DNA of 64,000 nt, from NCBI RefSeq assembly GCF_001570585.1, contig NZ_BBXF01000005.1:930001-994000 (forward strand), in the 5' to 3' direction. A model generated the notes under the pieces. That model saw nothing but the letters and a program-made list of their open reading frames with translations, was not told where the DNA came from and did no database searches. The stretch is from Herbidospora daliensis. Its GTDB lineage: Bacteria > Actinomycetota > Actinomycetes > Streptosporangiales > Streptosporangiaceae. Of this stretch, positions 8,995-17,890 are shown piece by piece. Each line of letters begins with the position of its first letter. Position 1 is the first letter of the stretch. A program made the translations under genes and the position numbers.

Positions 8995-9462
8995 TCACTG
9001 CGCCGCGAGCGTCACCACGACGTGGTCCTCCGGGTCGCCGATGCTCTTGGCGAACTTCTCGGCCGCCCGTCCGTGGCCGTGGATGTCTCCCTCATTGGCC
9101 CGGATGAACTCCTGGAGCGGCTCGATGAAGGCCGTGGTCTCCAGGCGCGCGGACGACAGGGTCACGTAAGGAGACGTGCGCACCCAGCCGGCCCTCGTCA
9201 TGGCCTCGGTCTGCCGGTCGACGGTGGTGCGGAGCACGATGAACTCGCCCTCGTAGGCGAGGCGGCCTGCGCCGTTGGTCGTGTCCTCGTGCATGTCGGC
9301 GATGCCGAGGCCGGCCGCGATCTCGTCCCGCACCGCGTCGTCCACCTCCACGACGCGGTCGGAGAAGATGGGCGCGACCACAATGGCCCCGATCCAGGCG
9401 GCGGGCACGCCCACGGCGACGATGCTCCAGAACCAGACGCCGATCTTGCTCACTTCGCTCAC
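8995..9462 (-). CDS. Small single-pass membrane protein of glycan operon, unknown function
   Basis: A 155-residue protein with one hydrophobic helix at about residues 8-32 and a soluble remainder rich in Val, Glu and Asp. The layout faintly recalls the outer loop of chain-length regulators, but no such motif is clear. GTG at 9462 overlaps the TGA of the upstream glycosyltransferase (GTGA), and GGGGGAG lies seven bases before it, which fixes the start over an ATG at 9501. It is the last gene of the minus-strand run P450, glycosidase-like, GT2, this gene. Its stop adjoins the stop of the convergent flippase fusion. I do not recognise the family. Confidence 0.7.
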   Translation of the reverse strand: MSEVSKIGVWFWSIVAVGVPAAWIGAIVVAPIFSDRVVEVDDAVRDEIAAGLGIADMHEDTTNGAGRLAYEGEFIVLRTTVDRQTEAMTRAGWVRTSPYVTLSSARLETTAFIEPLQEFIRANEGDIHGHGRAAEKFAKSIGDPEDHVVVTLAAQ

Positions 9463-10358
9463 GTGCCGCTCCCCCGGGCCTGAACCCTCGCGATGACCCA
9501 CTCACCCGAAACCAGCCGTGACGTGATCGCCAGGGCCGCGTACGTGCGGGGTTCCATCGGAGACGCACGGAATGCCCGGCGTGCCCATTTTAGTGATCTT
9601 CCCCAGTCGCGCGCCATCGAGCTTTCGAAGGCCACCTGGCCCGCCAGGCGGGCGTAGCCGCGCCGGTCGCGGCGGAACTCGGGGTAGTGGTCGAGCAGCC
9701 ACTCGTGGGAGTCGGCGATCATCGACCAGCGGCCGTAGAAGTGGGAGCCCTCGTGCGGGGGCACCTCGACGAGGATCTCCGGCACGTAGGGGATGGGGGC
9801 GTGCCGGGCGCAGCGCAGCAGCAGTTCGTAGTCTTCGGCGAAGCCGCGCGGGATCTCCTCGGAGAATATGCCGACCGGGCCCGTCAGGAGCGAGCGGCGC
9901 ATCAGGAACGACGACGTCGTGGCCGCCGGGATGCGGGAGCGCAGCAGGTCGTCGAAGGTGATGTGGGACGCCGGCCACAGGCGTTCCTGCGTCGAGACCA
10001 TGCCGCACGACACCAGCGCCGCGTCGGGGTTCGCCGCGAAGGCGGCGACCTGGAGGCGCAGCTTCGACGGCCGCCAGGTGTTGTCGTCGTCGCAGAAGGC
10101 GACCAGGTCGTCCTGGGCGGCGAGGATGCCGCTGTTGCGGCTGCCGGCCACGTTGGGCACGCGTTCGTTGGTCGTCCAGGTCACGCGGCGGTGCGGGTCG
10201 TCCGACAGCACCTCCTTGTCGGGTTCGCACCGGTCGAACACGATGACGGCGGTGACGTCGCCCTCGTAGTCCTGCGCCCGGATCGAGGCCAGCGCGGCGC
10301 GCAGCATCTCGGGGCGGTTGCCGGTCGTGCAGACGACCACGCTGACGGGGCTGTTCAT
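9459..10358 (-). CDS. GT2 family glycosyltransferase
   Basis: A 299-residue GT-A enzyme starting MNSPVSVVVCTTGNR, the usual first strand of GT2. It has the nucleotide-sugar motif AFCDDDNTWRPSK near residue 85 and a later EDYELLLR stretch that fits the catalytic ED motif. The C-terminal third is helical and may bind the acceptor. ATG at 10358 overlaps the upstream stop (ATGA), and its own stop overlaps the next GTG, so expression of the three genes is probably translationally coupled. Likely adds a sugar to the glycan exported by the flippase encoded nearby; donor and acceptor unknown. Confidence 0.85.
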   Translation of the reverse strand: MNSPVSVVVCTTGNRPEMLRAALASIRAQDYEGDVTAVIVFDRCEPDKEVLSDDPHRRVTWTTNERVPNVAGSRNSGILAAQDDLVAFCDDDNTWRPSKLRLQVAAFAANPDAALVSCGMVSTQERLWPASHITFDDLLRSRIPAATTSSFLMRRSLLTGPVGIFSEEIPRGFAEDYELLLRCARHAPIPYVPEILVEVPPHEGSHFYGRWSMIADSHEWLLDHYPEFRRDRRGYARLAGQVAFESSMARDWGRSLKWARRAFRASPMEPRTYAALAITSRLVSGEWVIARVQARGSGT

Positions 10359-11761
10359 CGGCTGACCCACCGCACTTCGTAGGACTTGAGCGTGAGCCGC
10401 TTCCCGTCGACCGTGGCCGTGGTCTCCTCGCCCCGGGTGTTGACGACGACCATCTTCTTCGCCGAGGCCAGCAGCCTGATCGACGGATGGGCCGACCGCA
10501 CGGCGGCCAGGCGGGTGCCGGCGGGGAACCACTTCGCGAAGTCCTGCAGCATCGTCAGGGCGGGCAGCGGCCGGCCCGCCTTGGGCTGGTCGAGGTTGGT
10601 CCACAGGCAGCCGTCGCACTCGGGGCCCTCGCCCTGGGGCGACCAGTAGAGGGCGGCGGCGGTGCCGCTCCTGGCGAACTCGATCATCGCGGCGGCCTGC
10701 ACGGCCAGCCGGCGGCCGGTCGTCCAGTCGGACTCGGCGGGCTCGAAGTACCACTCGGCCCACCAGACCGGCAGGCTGCTCTGCTTGCGCAGCCACGCGT
10801 TGACGGCCGAGAACTTCGCCAGGGCGGCGAACTCGTCGGGATACATGCCCTTGGACGACTCGGAGGTGCCGTCGACCACCAGGAAGTCGGCGCCGTGCTT
10901 GTTCTTCAGCCAGAACCTGATGGCGTCGAGGCCGCGCTGGTCCTGGCTGCCCCACGGGCCGGACACCTCGGACTTCCAGCCCGGCCGGTCGGTGACGTTG
11001 ATGTAGGGGCCGCCGACCTGGATCTTCGGGTTGACCTTCTTCAGGGCGTCGTACACGAGGTTGTACATCTCGGTGTAGCCCTCGTAGTCCCACCGCTTCA
11101 GTCCCTCGTTGAAGAAGCCCTTGAACTCGTTCCAGACGATGAAGTGGCGGACCTGGGGGTAGCGCTTGGCCGCGGCGGCGGCCAGGTTCGCGAAGTCCTT
11201 GTAGTGCTTGCGCAGCGGCGACTGGGTGAAGTTGTTCTCCCAGTCGGTCTCGCCGGGCTTGCCGCCGACCATCCAGTCGGGGGCGCAGCACAGGGTGATG
11301 ACCGGCAGGCCGCCCGAGCGTTCGATGGCGGCCATCCGGCCGTCCATGGACTTCCAGTCGTACTTGCCGGGCGAGGGTTCGGGGTTGAGGGTGCCGAAGC
11401 CCATGATGTGCTGGTTCTGGATGATCCGGCCGCGCGCGAGGCTCTTCTCGGCGACGGCCGTCACGTCGGGCGGGCCCGAGTCGACGCTGAAGCGGGTGTG
11501 CGAGAAGCCCCAGACGGGGAACCCGGCGGGCGCGCCGCCGCCGACCACGATCGGCCGGGCCTGGGCGGGCCCGGCCACGGCTTCGGGCGGCGGGTTCCCC
11601 TGGTCGCCCAAGGGCTGCCACGGGACGGCCGGGGGGCCCGACATCGCCAGGATGAGGGCGCCGATCGCGCCCGCGACCGTGACGGTCGCGAAGAGCATGA
11701 CGAGCCTGGTGCGGAGGGAACGGCGCGCGTGACGCCAGTGCCGCCGATTCTCTCGTGCCAC
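10355..11761 (-). CDS. Membrane-anchored glycoside hydrolase-like protein (GH39-type barrel)
   Basis: A 468-residue protein with a basic N-terminus, a membrane anchor at about residues 18-42, and an extracellular TIM-barrel domain. The clan A acid/base motif is visible as HFIVWNEFKG near residue 203, and a candidate nucleophile Glu as WWAEWYFE near residue 325. A C-terminal beta domain follows. Glycosidases of this kind occur in exopolysaccharide operons (PslG of Pseudomonas is the known comparison), where they trim or release polymer. The GTG start at 11761 lacks an obvious ribosome site. The gene lies 48 bp after the P450 gene and overlaps the GT2 gene, so it belongs to the glycan operon. 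Confidence 0.75.
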   Translation of the reverse strand: MARENRRHWRHARRSLRTRLVMLFATVTVAGAIGALILAMSGPPAVPWQPLGDQGNPPPEAVAGPAQARPIVVGGGAPAGFPVWGFSHTRFSVDSGPPDVTAVAEKSLARGRIIQNQHIMGFGTLNPEPSPGKYDWKSMDGRMAAIERSGGLPVITLCCAPDWMVGGKPGETDWENNFTQSPLRKHYKDFANLAAAAAKRYPQVRHFIVWNEFKGFFNEGLKRWDYEGYTEMYNLVYDALKKVNPKIQVGGPYINVTDRPGWKSEVSGPWGSQDQRGLDAIRFWLKNKHGADFLVVDGTSESSKGMYPDEFAALAKFSAVNAWLRKQSSLPVWWAEWYFEPAESDWTTGRRLAVQAAAMIEFARSGTAAALYWSPQGEGPECDGCLWTNLDQPKAGRPLPALTMLQDFAKWFPAGTRLAAVRSAHPSIRLLASAKKMVVVNTRGEETTATVDGKRLTLKSYEVRWVSR

Positions 11762-11809
11762 GCGGCCACGATATCGGGCGAAACAATGAATCGCCGGATA
11801 CCCCGGAAT

Positions 11810-13054
11810 CTAGAAGCCGAATCGCAACTCGGTCAGGCCGTTCTCGAAGTTGGAGCGGAGTTGGCGGCCTTCGCCGATGGCGTGGATGTCCGGAAGGCGG
11901 CGGAACAGTTCCCGGAACGCCACGGTGAGTTCTTTCCGGACGAGATTCGCACCGAGGCAGAAATGGATGCCGGGCGCCCCGAACCCGACATGTGGATTCG
12001 GGTCACGGGTGATGTCGAACAGGTCGGGATTGGCGAAGACGGACTCGTCGCGATTGGCCGAGAGAAAGTAGAGCACGACCTTGTCGCCCGGTTTGAGCAC
12101 CTGGCCGCCGACCTCGTGCTCGACCTTGATCGTGCGGCCGGTGCGCATGCCGGGGGTGACGTAGCGGACGATCTCCTCGATGCAGGTGCCGATGTGCGCG
12201 TCGAAGTCGTTCACGAGGAGTTCGCGCTGGTCGGGATGGTCGGTGAGGAGCCGCAGGCCGTGCGCCATCGCGTTGCTGGCGGTGTTGATGCCGGCGGTGA
12301 CCAGCAGGGTGAAGAACGCGCCGAGCTCCATGCTGGTGAGCTTCTCGCCGTCGATGTTGGCGGTGACGAGCTGGGAGATGACGTCCTCGCGCGGGTTCCT
12401 CCTGCGCTCCTTGCCGAGCTCGATGACCATCCGCCGCAGGCCGACCAGGCCCAGGGTGTTCTTGGCGGCCAGGCGTAAGGAGGAGGCGAACCCCGGCCGC
12501 ACGCCGGTGTAGTCGGCCCAGGTGTGCACCCGCTCGATGACCAGCCCCCGGTGCTCCTCGGGCACCCCGACGATGTCGCAGATGACGCCCGCCGCGATCG
12601 GGTTGGCGATCTGGGTGATGAAGTCGCCGCCCGGACCTGCGGCGACGACGCCGTCGATGATGCGGTTGACGTTGGCGGTGACGTCGTGCTCGCTCTTGTC
12701 GAGCATGCGCGGGGTGAAGGCGCGGGCGATGATGCGGCGCAGGCGGCCGTGCTGGGGGTCGTCGAGGTTCACCATCGAGTTGCCGAAGATGTACTTGGCC
12801 CAGAACGGCGGCGGCGGGATCGACACCGACGGGTAGCTACTGAACACCCCCGGGTTGCGCAGCGCCTCGGTGATCTCCTGGTGCCGCACCAGCGCGTAGA
12901 ACCCCTTGCCCGACCGCAGGCCGGGCACCCTCGGCTCGCCGAAGTACATCGGCCGCTCGATCTCCCGCAGCCGCTCGAAGGCCGCCAGCCTCTCGGGATG
13001 GGGCCGTCCCCAGAAGGACAGGCTGCCCAGGTCGATGTCTTGGACGACAGTCAT
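11810..13054 (-). CDS. Cytochrome P450
   Basis: A 414-residue soluble bacterial P450. The haem-binding loop is FGAPGIHFCLGANLVRKE near residue 352, the I-helix oxygen motif is AGINTAS near residue 247, and the K-helix ExxR is EEIVR near residue 288. The N-terminal region (GRPHPERLAAFERLRE) is like the CYP124/125/142 group that oxidises lipids or terpenoids; the substrate cannot be read from sequence. ATG at 13054 is preceded by GAGGTG; a GTG four codons upstream is possible. It heads the minus-strand run into the glycan genes, 48 bp before the glycosidase-like gene, so a lipid-carrier or polymer-linked substrate is conceivable but unproven. Confidence 0.88.
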   Translation of the reverse strand: MTVVQDIDLGSLSFWGRPHPERLAAFERLREIERPMYFGEPRVPGLRSGKGFYALVRHQEITEALRNPGVFSSYPSVSIPPPPFWAKYIFGNSMVNLDDPQHGRLRRIIARAFTPRMLDKSEHDVTANVNRIIDGVVAAGPGGDFITQIANPIAAGVICDIVGVPEEHRGLVIERVHTWADYTGVRPGFASSLRLAAKNTLGLVGLRRMVIELGKERRRNPREDVISQLVTANIDGEKLTSMELGAFFTLLVTAGINTASNAMAHGLRLLTDHPDQRELLVNDFDAHIGTCIEEIVRYVTPGMRTGRTIKVEHEVGGQVLKPGDKVVLYFLSANRDESVFANPDLFDITRDPNPHVGFGAPGIHFCLGANLVRKELTVAFRELFRRLPDIHAIGEGRQLRSNFENGLTELRFGF

Positions 13055-13097
13055 AAGGGCCAGCACCTCGGGTCGGGGGACGGGACGTTATTCGCAG

Positions 13098-13164
13098 TGT
13101 CTTTTTAGGACATATTCACCACGCGAGCCACAGCCGGCCTTCGGCCGGCCGCGTCTCGCTTTAG
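13098..13164 (-). repeat. Third, inverted copy of the palindromic repeat
   Basis: On the minus strand this reads AAAGCGAGACGCGG, then GGCCGGCCGAAGGCCGG, CTGTGGCTCGCG, GAATATG and CCTAAAAAGACA, matching the 3034-3155 units. The hairpin arms are longer here (GCCGGCC around a TTC loop). It lies between the divergent P450 and acyltransferase starts, so it may overlap their promoters. Confidence 0.85.
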
Positions 13165-13208
13165 TATGGCGCGGTCATCGCCCCCTAGGTCACCGGAATT
13201 CATCGCAT

Positions 13209-14261
13209 ATGAAGATCGATGTCGTACGCCCCCGCGATCTCGGCGAGCCGGAATTATCGGCGTGGAGACGGATGCGCCGGGCCTCTCCCCATCTGGCCAG
13301 CCCGTGGCTGGCGCCCGAGTTCGCGTGCGCGGTCGGCGACGTGCGCGACGCCGCGAGAGTGGCCGTGATCTGGGACGACAACGATCTGGCGGGGTTCTTG
13401 CCGTTCGAGCCGTGCGGCCCCAGGGCGGCCCGTCCGCTGGCCGCGTGGATCACCCTCGCACAGGGGCTCGTGCACCGGCCCGGTTTCGAAATCGACGGCC
13501 CCGACCTGCTGAAAGGCTGCGGGCTCGACGTGTTCGAGTTCGAATACCTGGTCGGCGGCCAGCCGTGGTTCACTTCGGACGAGAATCGGACGGCGATGCT
13601 GCTCGATCTCGAATCCGGATATGACGGATATATCAAGTTCTTACGCGAGACGTCGCCGAAGTCGTACAAGACAATCGCCTATAAGGAGCGCAAGATCCAG
13701 CGGGACCTCGGCCCGCTGACCTACGAATACGCGTCGAATGATCATTTCGGCGCGCTGCTGCGCTGGAAGTCCGACCAGTATCGGCGCATCGGCCGCGCCG
13801 ACCGCACGGCGAAACCGTGGGTGGCCGCGCTGATCGAACGGCTGCGCGATGTGCGGACGCCGGAATTCAGCGCCCCGCTGTCGGTTCTCAAGATCGGCGA
13901 CCGCCCGGTCGCCGCGCATTTCGGGCTGGTCAGCGAAGGGGTGATGGCGGGCTGGTTCCCCGCTTATGATCCGGAACTCGGGTCGTATTCCCCCGGATTG
14001 ATCCACCATTTACGCCTGGTCGAGGCCGCCGCCGCCCGCGGACTGCGGCATATCGACACCGGCACCGCCGGCGACTACAAACAGACCATCTGCAACGGCA
14101 CCCTCCCCCTCTCCGAAGGGGTGGCCCGGCGGCGGAGCGCGGCCTCGGCCCTCCACTGGCTGCGCACCGCGCCCGCGCGGCGCGTCAAGCAGACGATCGT
14201 CGGCGACCCCCGCCTGCACGCGCTCGCCGACCGGGCGCTGAAGCTGCGGGGCCGCGCGTGA
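13209..14261 (+). CDS. FemAB/CelD-type GNAT acyltransferase, copy 1
   Basis: A 350-residue member of the BioF2/CelD-like acetyltransferase group, found in polysaccharide operons and related in fold to FemAB. Conserved features shared with copy 2 are MKIDVVRPRDL at the start, WLAPEFACAVGDVRD near residue 35, RWKSDQYRRIGRADR near residue 187, and SYSPGLIHHLRLVEAAA near residue 259. It probably moves an acyl or aminoacyl group onto the glycan or its carrier. It has three in-frame TTA leucine codons (13254, 13641, 14010) and more A/T-ending codons than copy 2. Its stop overlaps the GTG of copy 2 (GTGA). ATG at 13209 has only a weak upstream purine tract. Confidence 0.75.
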   Translation: MKIDVVRPRDLGEPELSAWRRMRRASPHLASPWLAPEFACAVGDVRDAARVAVIWDDNDLAGFLPFEPCGPRAARPLAAWITLAQGLVHRPGFEIDGPDLLKGCGLDVFEFEYLVGGQPWFTSDENRTAMLLDLESGYDGYIKFLRETSPKSYKTIAYKERKIQRDLGPLTYEYASNDHFGALLRWKSDQYRRIGRADRTAKPWVAALIERLRDVRTPEFSAPLSVLKIGDRPVAAHFGLVSEGVMAGWFPAYDPELGSYSPGLIHHLRLVEAAAARGLRHIDTGTAGDYKQTICNGTLPLSEGVARRRSAASALHWLRTAPARRVKQTIVGDPRLHALADRALKLRGRA

Positions 14262-15334
14262 GGATCGACGTGGTGCGGCCGTCGGAGCTCACCGAGGCGC
14301 AGCTGGCCGGCTGGCGGGCGCTGGAGCGCGCGGGCGGCCGCCGCCCGAACCCGTTCCTGGCCCCCGAGTACACCCGGGCCGTCGGCGCGGTCCGCGACGA
14401 CGCCCACGTGGCGGTGGTCGACGGCGGCCGGGCCTTCTTCCCGTTCGAGCGGCGCGGCGCGGTCGGCCGGCCGATCGGCTCGGTGCTCTCCGACCTCCAG
14501 GGCATGGCGGCCGAACCCGGCCTGGAGGTGCCGCCGAGGGAGCTGCTGCGCGCCTGCGACCTCAAGGTCTGGGCCTTCGACCACCTCGACCCGGCCCAGT
14601 TCACCCAGGGCCACAAGGCGCTGCACCCCTCCCCCGTCATCGACCTGACCGGCGGCTACGACCTCTACGCCAAGGGGCTGGCCGAGCGGTCGAACAAGAT
14701 CTACAAGTCGACCCTGAAGAAGGAGCGGCGGCTGGCCCGCGAGGTCGGCGAGGTCAGGTTCGTGCTCGACTCGCCCGACCGCGCCGCGCTGCGCATCCTC
14801 CAGCGCTGGAAGTCGGCGCAGTACCGCCGCACCGGCCGCCCCGACCGCTTCGCCGAGCCGTGGGTGGTCGCCGTCGCCGAACGCCTCCACGAGGTGCGCA
14901 CGCCGGTGTTCACCGGCACCCTCGGCCTGCTCTACGCCGGAGACACGCTGGTCGCGGGCAACTTCGGGGTCCGCACCGAGACCACGATCATCGCCTGGTT
15001 CCCCGTCTACGACCCGGCCTTCGCCTTCTACTCCCCCGGCCTCATCCACCGCCTGCGGTTGTGCCGGGCGGTCGCCGAGGCGGGGGTGACCCTGATGGAC
15101 CTGGGCCGGGGCGAGAAGGGCTACAAGGACAGCCTCAAGACCGGCGACCTGCTGGTCGCCGAGGGCCGCCTGGCCCGCCCGTCGGTCGCCGCCGCCCGCC
15201 ACTGGCTGACGCACGAGCCGCGCCGCCGCGCGGTGAACCTGGTGCTCTCCACCCCGGTCCTGTACGGCGCCGCCGACCGCGCGGCCCGATGGGTCGCGAA
15301 ACGGCGCGGCACTACTCCTGCGTCTGCGGATTGA
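14258..15334 (+). CDS. FemAB/CelD-type GNAT acyltransferase, copy 2
   Basis: A 358-residue paralogue of the gene before it, made by tandem duplication. Aligned landmarks are MRIDVVRPSEL, FLAPEYTRAVGAVRDD, RWKSAQYRRTGRPDR and FYSPGLIHRLRL, while the middle is diverged. Codon use is the normal high-GC pattern, unlike copy 1. The GTG start lies inside the upstream stop, so the two are translationally coupled and may act on two positions of one glycan or as a heterodimer. The 3' end overlaps the convergent lipoprotein gene by 23 bp. Acyl donor and acceptor are unknown. Confidence 0.77.
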   Translation: MRIDVVRPSELTEAQLAGWRALERAGGRRPNPFLAPEYTRAVGAVRDDAHVAVVDGGRAFFPFERRGAVGRPIGSVLSDLQGMAAEPGLEVPPRELLRACDLKVWAFDHLDPAQFTQGHKALHPSPVIDLTGGYDLYAKGLAERSNKIYKSTLKKERRLAREVGEVRFVLDSPDRAALRILQRWKSAQYRRTGRPDRFAEPWVVAVAERLHEVRTPVFTGTLGLLYAGDTLVAGNFGVRTETTIIAWFPVYDPAFAFYSPGLIHRLRLCRAVAEAGVTLMDLGRGEKGYKDSLKTGDLLVAEGRLARPSVAAARHWLTHEPRRRAVNLVLSTPVLYGAADRAARWVAKRRGTTPASAD

Positions 15335-16631
15335 GCCCCGGCAGCCGCTTCGCCCCCGCGACCGACGGCTCGGTGAGCTCCAGCACGTCGAGCCCCTGGG
15401 TGATGTCGCTGGAGTAGATGTAGCCGTTGTAGAAGTAGGCCGACCACGACCCGCCGAGCGTGCCGGGCGCCAGCGGCGCCCGTTCGAACGCGGCCACCTC
15501 GCGGGCCTTCGCCGGGTCGGTGAAGTCCCAGACCGAGACGCCGCCCTGGTACCAGGCCTGCACCATCAGGTTGCGGCCCTCGACCGGGATGACGTTGCCG
15601 TTGTGGGCGACGCAGTTCTCCTCGCCGGTCTGGGTCCGGGGGATCTTGAACAGGCCGAGCGGCCGCATCCGGCGCTCGGCGGTGATCTCGTAGATCGCCG
15701 TGCCGCCCTTGTTGCGCGGCGTCTTCGCGGTGCACATCGGGGCCGCCCCGCCGCCGAGTTCGTCGCTCAGCACGACCTGGGTCCCGTCGGGGGTGAAGGC
15801 CGCCGAGTGCCAGATCGAGAAGTTCTCGCGGTCGGTGACCCGCTGGAGCACCTTCGGGTCGGCCCGGTCGGTGATGTCGAGCAGCAGGCCGTCGCCGTAG
15901 CAGGCGGCCACCGCCAGGTTCCGGGCCGGATAGACGCTGACGTCGTGGCAGCCGCCGAACCGGCCGGGGTCGCGGTCGGTGAACAACACGGGCGTGGCCA
16001 CGACCTTCGCGGCGGCCGGGTCGGCGACCGGCACCTCGATGACCGAGATGAGCTCGTGGGGGGCCGGGCAGTTGGCGGTGTCCGGGATCGGCCCGGCCGC
16101 CGAGACGTAGAGGTGGTGGACGTCCTCACCCGGGATGATCGTGTTGGTGTGGGACCCGCACCGCGTCCGCACGGCCGTCACGTAGCGGGGGTTGGCGACG
16201 TCGGAGATGTCGAAGATCCGGACGCCCTCGAACTGCGCCGGCGACGACGGGTCGCCGGGCCCGCTCGAACAGTCGGGCCCGGCGCGCGGCACGTCGACCG
16301 ACAGGAACAGCAGGTTCCCGTAGACCGAGACGTCGTTCTGGTCGGCCGGGCAGAGCACCCGGGTCACCACCCACGGCTTGGTGGGGTCGGCGATGTCGTA
16401 GACGGTGAAGCCGCCGTAGTTGCCGGCGAAGGCGTACTTCCCCTGGAAGGCCAGGTCGGTGCCGAACGACTGCGGGGTGTCGAACGGGGCGCCCGGCGCC
16501 ACGTTGGCGACGTGCCGCAGGCCGCCCGCGATGGTGAACTCGGGGCTCGGGGCGCTCTTCGGCGTCGCGGGAGGCGGTGGCGCGGTCGTACAGCCCGCTA
16601 TCAGGACAAGACCTAGCAACAGCCGCTTCAA
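15312..16631 (-). CDS. LVIVD-type beta-propeller lipoprotein
   Basis: A 439-residue secreted protein anchored by lipidation: the lipobox LVLIAGC places the modified Cys at residue 14. The rest is a series of propeller blades with short signatures such as VYDIADPTKPW, IFDISDVANPRY, LLDITDRADPK and VWDFTDPAKAR, which mark the LVIVD repeat family. These proteins are cell-surface scaffolds of unknown role. The start is TTG at 16631 with GAGGA upstream; an in-frame stop just before it rules out any longer version. It is 44 bp downstream of mshC on the same strand. Confidence 0.85.
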   Translation of the reverse strand: MKRLLLGLVLIAGCTTAPPPPATPKSAPSPEFTIAGGLRHVANVAPGAPFDTPQSFGTDLAFQGKYAFAGNYGGFTVYDIADPTKPWVVTRVLCPADQNDVSVYGNLLFLSVDVPRAGPDCSSGPGDPSSPAQFEGVRIFDISDVANPRYVTAVRTRCGSHTNTIIPGEDVHHLYVSAAGPIPDTANCPAPHELISVIEVPVADPAAAKVVATPVLFTDRDPGRFGGCHDVSVYPARNLAVAACYGDGLLLDITDRADPKVLQRVTDRENFSIWHSAAFTPDGTQVVLSDELGGGAAPMCTAKTPRNKGGTAIYEITAERRMRPLGLFKIPRTQTGEENCVAHNGNVIPVEGRNLMVQAWYQGGVSVWDFTDPAKAREVAAFERAPLAPGTLGGSWSAYFYNGYIYSSDITQGLDVLELTEPSVAGAKRLPGLNPQTQE

Positions 16632-16675
16632 CCGCGATCCTCACTAATCGGGGCGCTCTATCGGCAGCGTACCGA

Positions 16676-17881
16676 TCAGAGGGCGATCCCGAGCAGTGCG
16701 TCGGCGATGTCGCGGACCACTTCCGGCGCACCCGCGTCGTCGCCCTCGGCGGCGGCCCAGGCGTCGATCGCGGCCAGCGCCCCGGGGGCGTCGAGGTCGT
16801 CGGCGATCCGGTCGCGGACCAGCGCCAGCACGTCGGCGCCCGAGGGGCCAGACGGCCGGGCCACGGCCGCGCGCCAGCGGGCCAGCCGGGCGGTCGCCTC
16901 GGTCAGGTCGGCGTCGGTCCACTCCCAGTCGCTGCGGTAGTGGTGGCCGAGCAGGGCCAGCCGGATCGCCATCGGGTCGGCGTGCTGCCGCAGCCTCGAC
17001 ACGAACACCAGGTTGCCGCGCGACTTCGACATCTTCTCGCCGTCGAGGCCGACCATGCCCGCGTGGACGTAGGCCTTGGCGAACGGCCACTCGCCGGTCG
17101 CCACGTGGCCCTCGCAGGCGCCCATCTCGTGGTGGGGGAAGATCAGGTCGCTGCCGCCGCCCGAGACGTCGAAGCCGGGGCCGAGGTTGTTCAGCGCGAT
17201 CGTGGTGCACTCGACGTGCCAGCCGGGACGGCCCGGACCGAAGGGCGAGGGCCAGGAGGGCTCGCCGGGACGCTCGGCCCGCCACAGCAGCCAGTCGAGG
17301 GGGTCGCGCTTGCCCGGCCGCTCGGGGTCGCCGCCGCGCTCCCCGAACAGGGCCAGCATGGTCTCCTCGTCGTAACCGGAGACCGCGCCGAACTTGGGGG
17401 CGGCGGTGCGGGCGAAGTAGACGTCGCCGTCGATCGTGTACGTCGCCTCGCCGAGCCGCTCGACGAGGGCGGCGACCTGGTCGACGACCTCGGTCACGCC
17501 GACGTACTCGGCCGGGGGCAGGATGCGCAGGGCGGCCATGTCGGTGCGGAACAACTCGATCTGGTCTTCGGCCAGTTCCCGCCAGTCCTGCCCGTCGCGC
17601 TGGGCGCGTTCGAGCAGCGGGTCGTCGACGTCGGTCGCGTTCTGGGTGTAGTGGACGTCGTGGCCGGCGTCGCGCCAGGCGCGGTTCACCAGGTCGAAGG
17701 CCAGGTAGGTGTTCGCGTGGCCGAGGTGGGTCGCGTCGTAGGGGGTGATGCCGCAGACGTACATGCGGGCCACCGGGCCGGGCTCCGTGGTCCGGATCTC
17801 GCGGGCGGCGGTGTCGTAGAGGCGGAGCGGGTGACCTTGGCCCGGCAGGCTGGGGACGTTCGACGAAGACCACGATTGCAT
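16676..17881 (-). CDS. mshC: Mycothiol ligase MshC (cysteine:GlcN-Ins ligase)
   Basis: A 401-residue ATP-dependent enzyme that joins cysteine to glucosaminyl-inositol in mycothiol synthesis, evolved from cysteinyl-tRNA synthetase. It shows [14 protein letters not shown] (residues 43-56) with the zinc Cys and the HIGH-type signature, [10 protein letters not shown] with the second zinc Cys, [12 protein letters not shown], and KMSKSRGN near residue 290. The tRNA-binding C-terminal domain of CysRS is absent, as expected for MshC. ATG at 17881. It is the last member of the actinobacterial cluster that starts with uppP. Its presence implies the organism makes mycothiol instead of glutathione. Confidence 0.96.
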   Translation of the reverse strand: MQSWSSSNVPSLPGQGHPLRLYDTAAREIRTTEPGPVARMYVCGITPYDATHLGHANTYLAFDLVNRAWRDAGHDVHYTQNATDVDDPLLERAQRDGQDWRELAEDQIELFRTDMAALRILPPAEYVGVTEVVDQVAALVERLGEATYTIDGDVYFARTAAPKFGAVSGYDEETMLALFGERGGDPERPGKRDPLDWLLWRAERPGEPSWPSPFGPGRPGWHVECTTIALNNLGPGFDVSGGGSDLIFPHHEMGACEGHVATGEWPFAKAYVHAGMVGLDGEKMSKSRGNLVFVSRLRQHADPMAIRLALLGHHYRSDWEWTDADLTEATARLARWRAAVARPSGPSGADVLALVRDRIADDLDAPGALAAIDAWAAAEGDDAGAPEVVRDIADALLGIAL

Positions 17882-17890
17882 GGTGTGAGC

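Noticed and set aside
6667-9107. Two 700-codon frames antisense to and overlapping the flippase fusion
   Set aside because: Translations are Arg/Gly/Ala/Asp-rich with no domain pattern; the 1267-residue frame has consistent membrane helices.
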